The notes under the pieces: generated by a model | Told to the model about the DNA's origin: nothing | Database searches by the model: none | Seen by the model: only the letters and a program-made list of their open reading frames with translations | Position numbers and translations under genes: made by a program | Shown: positions 6,668 to 9,673 of the stretch, one piece after another | Layout of the letters: each line of letters starts with the position of its first letter | How positions within the stretch are numbered: the stretch's first letter is position 1 | DNA from: Acidobacteriota bacterium | Lineage (GTDB): Bacteria > Acidobacteriota > Vicinamibacteria > Vicinamibacterales > UBA823 | DNA length: 9,673 bases | Assembly (NCBI GenBank): GCA_002714165.1 | Contig: PAWT01000041.1 | Coordinates: 1-9,673 of the forward strand | Reading direction: 5' to 3'

Positions 6668-7117
6668 ATGGACCTCTTGGCACGTGTCAACGAAGCAATG
6701 ACAGCTGCCATGCGCAGCCGGGACAAAACGACGCTAGGTTCCTTGCGCATGTTGAAGACCGCACTGGTCAACCGTCGCATTGAACTCGGTCAGGAACTCA
6801 CAGACGTGGATGCTCAAAAGGTGGTTGCGACCCTGGCAAAGCAACGGCAGGATTCCATCGCACAGTTCGAGCAGGCGGGGAGGACCGAACTAGTCACCCA
6901 AGAGAAGGCTGAGTTGGAGGCGCTTCAACCATTTCTCCCGCCACCGGTTGACGAGGCAGCAATCGAACGGATCATCGACACCGCCATCACTGAAACGGGG
7001 GCCACTTCGCCGCGGGACATGGGACGGGTGATGAAACAGGTGATGGCACAATTCGCCGGCCAGGTCGTCGACGGTTCGACCATCGGAGCACTCGTCAAGC
7101 AAAAACTGGGTCGGTGA
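6668..7117 (+). CDS. yqeY: GatB/YqeY domain-containing protein
   Basis: This 149-aa cytoplasmic protein is of the YqeY family, which is homologous to the tRNA-binding tail of the GatB subunit of Asp/Glu-tRNA amidotransferase. YqeY proteins lack the amidotransferase domains and their exact role is unsettled. Characteristic segments are the N-terminal helix with LGSLRMLKTALVNRRIE at about 23-39, the middle KQRQDSIAQFEQAGR at about 58-72, ELEALQPFLPPP at about 82-93, and the C-terminal MGRVMKQVMAQFAGQVVDGS at about 118-137, which resembles the G(x)nGK/VDG end of GatB. The length matches the family. It begins 24 bp after the SDR gene with no clear Shine-Dalgarno and is probably cotranscribed with it. 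It converges with the downstream DNA-repair gene, leaving only 2 bp between stops. Confidence 0.92.
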   Translation: MDLLARVNEAMTAAMRSRDKTTLGSLRMLKTALVNRRIELGQELTDVDAQKVVATLAKQRQDSIAQFEQAGRTELVTQEKAELEALQPFLPPPVDEAAIERIIDTAITETGATSPRDMGRVMKQVMAQFAGQVVDGSTIGALVKQKLGR

Positions 7118-7119
7118 CG

Positions 7120-7659
7120 CTAACTCGTTCGATAGCCCTCGATGCCGAGTAGGGCCCGCTTAACCGTACTGCCGAAGGCATACCCGCCGACCTCACCGGT
7201 CGAGCGAAGAACGCGGTGGCACGGAATAACGATCGGCACAGGGTTTCTGCCCAACGCAGTTCCGACTGCCCGTCCGGCTCGGGGGTGACCTAACTGTCGA
7301 GCGACCGACCCGTAACTCGTCACGGTCCCAAATGTCACCGCCTGAACCTGACGTAACACCTGCCCAACGAACGGTGTAACACCTCGGAGGTCCGTGGGCA
7401 CCACAAATGTCTGACTACGACCGCTGAGGTAAGCAACAAATTCATCGTACACGTCACGGAGGCCTTCATCGTCACGCCAGACCTCGGTCGAGTGCCGTTC
7501 CATGTATCTTCGGTACTCAGCATGTCGACGGGCTCCGATGGTGACATTACAGAGTCCGCGTCCTGACATGACAAAGAAAATCTGGCCCAGCGGTGATCGC
7601 AAGGAACTGAAGCGGACCGACGCAACCCCGACAAATGGCAGCTCGCGAGTCGAACCCAT
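7120..7659 (-). CDS. ogt: Methylated-DNA--[protein]-cysteine S-methyltransferase (Ogt type)
   Basis: This suicide DNA repair protein transfers the alkyl group from O6-alkylguanine to its own cysteine. With the ATG at 7659 it is 179 aa. The C-terminal DNA-binding domain is intact: FGTVTSYGSVARQLGHP (110-126), then RAVGTALGRNPVPIVIPCHRV ending at 150, with the acceptor Cys147 inside PCHRV. GGYAFGSTVKRALLGIEG follows. The N-terminal segment RFSSLRSPLGQIFFVMSGRGLCNVTIG matches Ogt-type domains; there is no Ada regulatory domain. I prefer ATG 7659 over an in-frame TTG at 7704 because the extra 15 residues are not family-like and because GGAG lies 9 nt before the ATG. The gene is transcribed away from murJ. 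Confidence 0.9.
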   Translation of the reverse strand: MGSTRELPFVGVASVRFSSLRSPLGQIFFVMSGRGLCNVTIGARRHAEYRRYMERHSTEVWRDDEGLRDVYDEFVAYLSGRSQTFVVPTDLRGVTPFVGQVLRQVQAVTFGTVTSYGSVARQLGHPRAGRAVGTALGRNPVPIVIPCHRVLRSTGEVGGYAFGSTVKRALLGIEGYRTS

Positions 7660-7678
7660 ACCTCCCCACTCCACATTA

Positions 7679-7707
7679 ACCAAGGTTTTCCTAGTGATCA
7701 CCAAGGT
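7679..7707. repeat. Direct repeat ACCAAGGT, 21-bp period, between ogt and murJ
   Basis: ACCAAGGT occurs at 7679-7686 and again at 7700-7707, 21 bp apart (two helical turns). The 8-bp palindrome GTGATCAC (7694-7701) overlaps the second copy. The pair lies upstream of the ogt ATG within the 107-bp divergent gap to murJ and could be a regulator site. If the TTG start of ogt were used, the first copy would be coding. Confidence 0.35.
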
Positions 7708-7742
7708 CCGCTCAACCGACAGACGAACTACCGGCTAAGGCC

Positions 7743-7761
7743 GTATGTTAGGCTGACATAC
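7743..7761. repeat. Inverted repeat just before murJ
   Basis: GTATGT (7743-7748) and ACATAC (7756-7761) are perfect inverted copies separated by 7 nt, ending 5 nt before the murJ ATG. As RNA this would be a small hairpin covering the position where a Shine-Dalgarno would normally sit; as DNA it could be an operator half-site pair. No Shine-Dalgarno is visible for murJ. Confidence 0.35.
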
Positions 7762-7766
7762 AGTCA

Positions 7767-9398
7767 ATGCCCGACTTACAGCCTCCCCCGCCGGCCGGCT
7801 CGCCAGTCCCTGAAACACCATCATCGAGTGGGCTCCTTCGCTCGGCCAGCGTGATTAGTGCTGCAACAATGACAAGCCGACTGCTTGGCCTTATCCGCGA
7901 CCAGGTCCTAGCTTACCTGTTCGGTGCTGGCAACGCGATGGACGCCTTTTACGTCGGTTTCCGTATTCCAAACTTGATGCGCGACCTCTTCGCCGAGGGT
8001 GCCATGAGTGCGGCCTTCGTGCCCACCTTCACAAAACGACTTACCGCGGAGGGTCGCACCCAGGCTTGGCAACTTGGCAATCAGTTAATTAACGCACTGC
8101 TGATAGTGACCGGACTCCTCGTCACGATCGGTATCATTTTTGCCGCGCCGCTCGTTATGTTGTTTGCCGGACACTTCAATGAAGTGCCTGGCAAACTCGA
8201 ACTTGCAACGACACTCACACGCATCATGCTGCCCTTCCTCAGTCTCGTGGCTATCGCTGCCGCGTTTATGGGCATGCTGAACTCCTTGCAGCGATTCTTC
8301 ACACCTGCGTTATCCCCCGCCATGTTCAATCTCGCCATGATTGCCAGCGGGTTTGCGCTGGTCCCGCTGATGCCAAGCGTGGGACTTCCGCCGATTGCGG
8401 GCATGGCCATCGGAGCTTTAATCGGCGGTGTTGGCCAAGTCGTCCTCCAGTGGCCTGCCTTGCACCACGCCGGGTATCGCTACCGCCCAATACTCAACCT
8501 ACGGGACCCTGGCCTTAGAGAGATTCTGCGACTGATGGGCCCTGGCATCCTTGGCCTAGCCGCTGTACAGATCAACTTGCTCGTCAATACGATACTCGCG
8601 ACTGGCGAAGGAACAGGTGCTGTGTCCTGGCTCAGCTATGCCTTTCGACTGATGTATCTACCGATCGGATTGTTCGGTGTATCTATCGCGACCGCCGCCC
8701 TGCCGACCCTTTCCAGACAAGCAGCGCGTGAGAACCCTGAAGAGATGCGGCAAACGATCTCGAACGGCCTGCGATTAATGTTCATGCTGAACGTTCCCGC
8801 GACGCTCGGCTTAGTTACTCTGGCGTCACCAATTGTCGCCCTCATCTTTGAACGCGGTAGCTTCACGTCCGCTGATACCGCAGCCACCGCCGCCGCTTTG
8901 ATGTGCTATGCGCCAGGCCTTCTTGGTTACTCAACGGTTAAAATTGCCGTTCCGAGTTTCTTCGCACTTCGGGACAGCCGAACACCTGCCCTTATCAGTG
9001 TGGGCTCGGTAGTCCTCAACGTTGCCTTAAATTTATTGCTCATCCGTCTAATGGGGTATCGCGGTCTCGCACTCGGTACAGCTGTCGCCGCCCTTGTGAA
9101 CGCTGCAGCCCTACTCTACCTGCTGCAGCGCCGGCTCGGTGGATTGGAGGGCCCTCGGATCGCGATGGCATTCGTTAAGATTAGTGTGGCCTCTGCATTA
9201 ATGGCCTGGGCAGCGTTCGGAACGGAACAATGGTTAGCAACTACATGGCCGGGACTAGGGGTCTGGCATCAGGCGACCCGCCTCGGCATTGCAATTAGTG
9301 CTGGCCTCATCGTATTGGCCACTTCGGCACGAGCGTTAAGAATCGAGGAATTCGACGATGTGCGTCGTTGGCTTCTCACTCAACTCCATGCCCGCTAG
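7767..9398 (+). CDS. murJ: Lipid II flippase MurJ (MviN)
   Basis: MurJ is an inner-membrane MOP-superfamily transporter that flips undecaprenyl-PP-MurNAc(pentapeptide)-GlcNAc to the periplasmic side. The 543 aa are almost entirely hydrophobic helices after a short proline-rich tail (2-22), consistent with the 14-helix MurJ fold. The family signature RIPNLMRDLFAEGAMSAAFV spans 66-85. Conserved basic residues of the cavity can be recognised: R38 and R44-D45 in helix 1 (SRLLGLIRD), R66, and R294 in YAFRLMYLPIGLFGVSIATA. These correspond by position to the essential arginines R18, R24, R52 and R270 described for E. coli MurJ. The segment FERGSFTSADT (361-371) is also typical. It is divergent from ogt and followed 86 bp later by a rhomboid protease gene. 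The peptidoglycan precursors made by the dcw genes to the left are its substrate. Confidence 0.96.
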   Translation: MPDLQPPPPAGSPVPETPSSSGLLRSASVISAATMTSRLLGLIRDQVLAYLFGAGNAMDAFYVGFRIPNLMRDLFAEGAMSAAFVPTFTKRLTAEGRTQAWQLGNQLINALLIVTGLLVTIGIIFAAPLVMLFAGHFNEVPGKLELATTLTRIMLPFLSLVAIAAAFMGMLNSLQRFFTPALSPAMFNLAMIASGFALVPLMPSVGLPPIAGMAIGALIGGVGQVVLQWPALHHAGYRYRPILNLRDPGLREILRLMGPGILGLAAVQINLLVNTILATGEGTGAVSWLSYAFRLMYLPIGLFGVSIATAALPTLSRQAARENPEEMRQTISNGLRLMFMLNVPATLGLVTLASPIVALIFERGSFTSADTAATAAALMCYAPGLLGYSTVKIAVPSFFALRDSRTPALISVGSVVLNVALNLLLIRLMGYRGLALGTAVAALVNAAALLYLLQRRLGGLEGPRIAMAFVKISVASALMAWAAFGTEQWLATTWPGLGVWHQATRLGIAISAGLIVLATSARALRIEEFDDVRRWLLTQLHAR

Positions 9399-9427
9399 AC
9401 CCGTATCTAAGTAACGCGTGTGGCCTA

Positions 9428-9436
9428 TGGTACGAT
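9428..9436 (+). promoter_or_regulatory. Possible extended -10 element for the rhomboid gene
   Basis: TGGTACGAT (TGn plus TACGAT at 9431-9436) lies in the 86-bp gap between murJ and the rhomboid gene. It repeats the TACGAT hexamer seen upstream of mraZ and the SDR gene. It would start RNA near 9443, about 42 nt before the ATG. No -35 match or murJ terminator was seen in the gap. Confidence 0.35.
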
Positions 9437-9484
9437 GACACCCACCCACAAGGCGCGCGTCGACACTGCCCCAGTAATACTCCG

Positions 9485-9673
9485 ATGATGTATCGATATC
9501 GTTACGCACCAAGTAGCTACTCCTTCGGGCCTGGAGGCATATCGCCCGCCATCAAGGTAATTATCTGGGCGAACGTTGTGGCGTTCGTCATGACCACTCT
9601 GGCCCCAGATTTAGTCACTTTCTTTGGTCTTACACCCGTGGCCGTTTTCGAGTATTTCTGGCTGTGGCAGCCA
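9485..9673 (+). CDS. Rhomboid family intramembrane serine protease, N-terminal part (cut by window edge)
   Basis: This is the first 63 codons, in frame to the window edge, of a membrane protein. A polar, Tyr/Arg/Ser-rich N-terminus (MMYRYRYAPSSYSFGPGG) precedes a first membrane helix at about 22-38 (AIKVIIWANVVAFVMTT). Then comes the pattern FFGLTPVAVFEYFWLWQP at about 46-63, which matches the start of bacterial rhomboids where W-x-P-V-T-Y leads into the next helix. The catalytic GxSG and His motifs lie beyond the window, so activity cannot be checked. Two adjacent ATGs (9485 and 9488) are equally possible starts. Family assignment comes from this N-terminal pattern only. Confidence 0.8.
   Translation, partial: MMYRYRYAPSSYSFGPGGISPAIKVIIWANVVAFVMTTLAPDLVTFFGLTPVAVFEYFWLWQP

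Noticed and set aside
7660..7704. Longer form of the ogt gene starting at TTG 7704
   Set aside because: The 15 extra residues do not resemble family N-termini and would place coding sequence over repeats; the ATG at 7659 has an acceptable upstream GGAG. It is not fully excluded.
9399..9484. Search for a murJ terminator
   Set aside because: No GC-rich stem followed by a T-run was found in this gap.
1..9673. Search for CRISPR arrays, transposases, tRNA or rRNA genes, toxin-antitoxin pairs and defence genes
   Set aside because: Nothing matching was seen; essentially all the sequence is accounted for by housekeeping genes and short intergenic gaps.

Overview
The window is a housekeeping stretch of a bacterial chromosome with moderately high GC. 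The gene content and protein style fit an Acidobacteriota-like organism (possibly the Vicinamibacteria lineage): the dcw order mraZ-rsmH-ftsL-ftsI-murE, a class B PBP with one C-terminal PASTA domain, and MurJ followed by a rhomboid protease. This placement is inference from family resemblance; there is no rRNA or other phylogenetic marker here.

Left half (1-4364, all on the minus strand): the start of the division and cell wall (dcw) cluster, read right to left as mraZ, rsmH, ftsL, ftsI (PBP with PASTA) and murE, the last cut by the left edge. Four junctions are extremely tight: TGATG, ATGA, a 9-nt gap, and ATGA. One transcript with translational coupling is therefore likely. Just upstream of mraZ there is a well-formed sigma70-type promoter (TTGACA, 17-nt spacer, TACGAT). 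It is followed by three TGGA boxes at an exact 10-bp period, the expected architecture of an autoregulatory MraZ operator.

Middle (4365-7117, plus strand): a 221-bp divergent intergenic region, then a divergent YchF/OLA1-type P-loop NTPase whose switch II is altered, an extended-SDR nucleotide-sugar epimerase/dehydratase, and a YqeY/GatB-like protein. The first two are 12 bp apart. That 12-bp gap also carries an extended -10-like element whose spacing would give a leaderless mRNA for the SDR gene.

Right part (7118-9673): a minus-strand O6-methylguanine-DNA methyltransferase, which converges on yqeY with a 2-bp gap; then a divergent plus-strand murJ (lipid II flippase), and the first 63 codons of a rhomboid intramembrane serine protease running off the right edge.

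Functionally the window is dominated by peptidoglycan and division genes: regulation (MraZ), divisome (FtsL, FtsI), precursor synthesis (MurE) and lipid II export (MurJ). No mobile element, CRISPR array, tRNA, rRNA or defence system is visible. No stretch over 300 bp lacks a gene. I found no clearly new biological system. The most unusual items are the divergent YchF-like NTPase and the readable MraZ promoter/operator.
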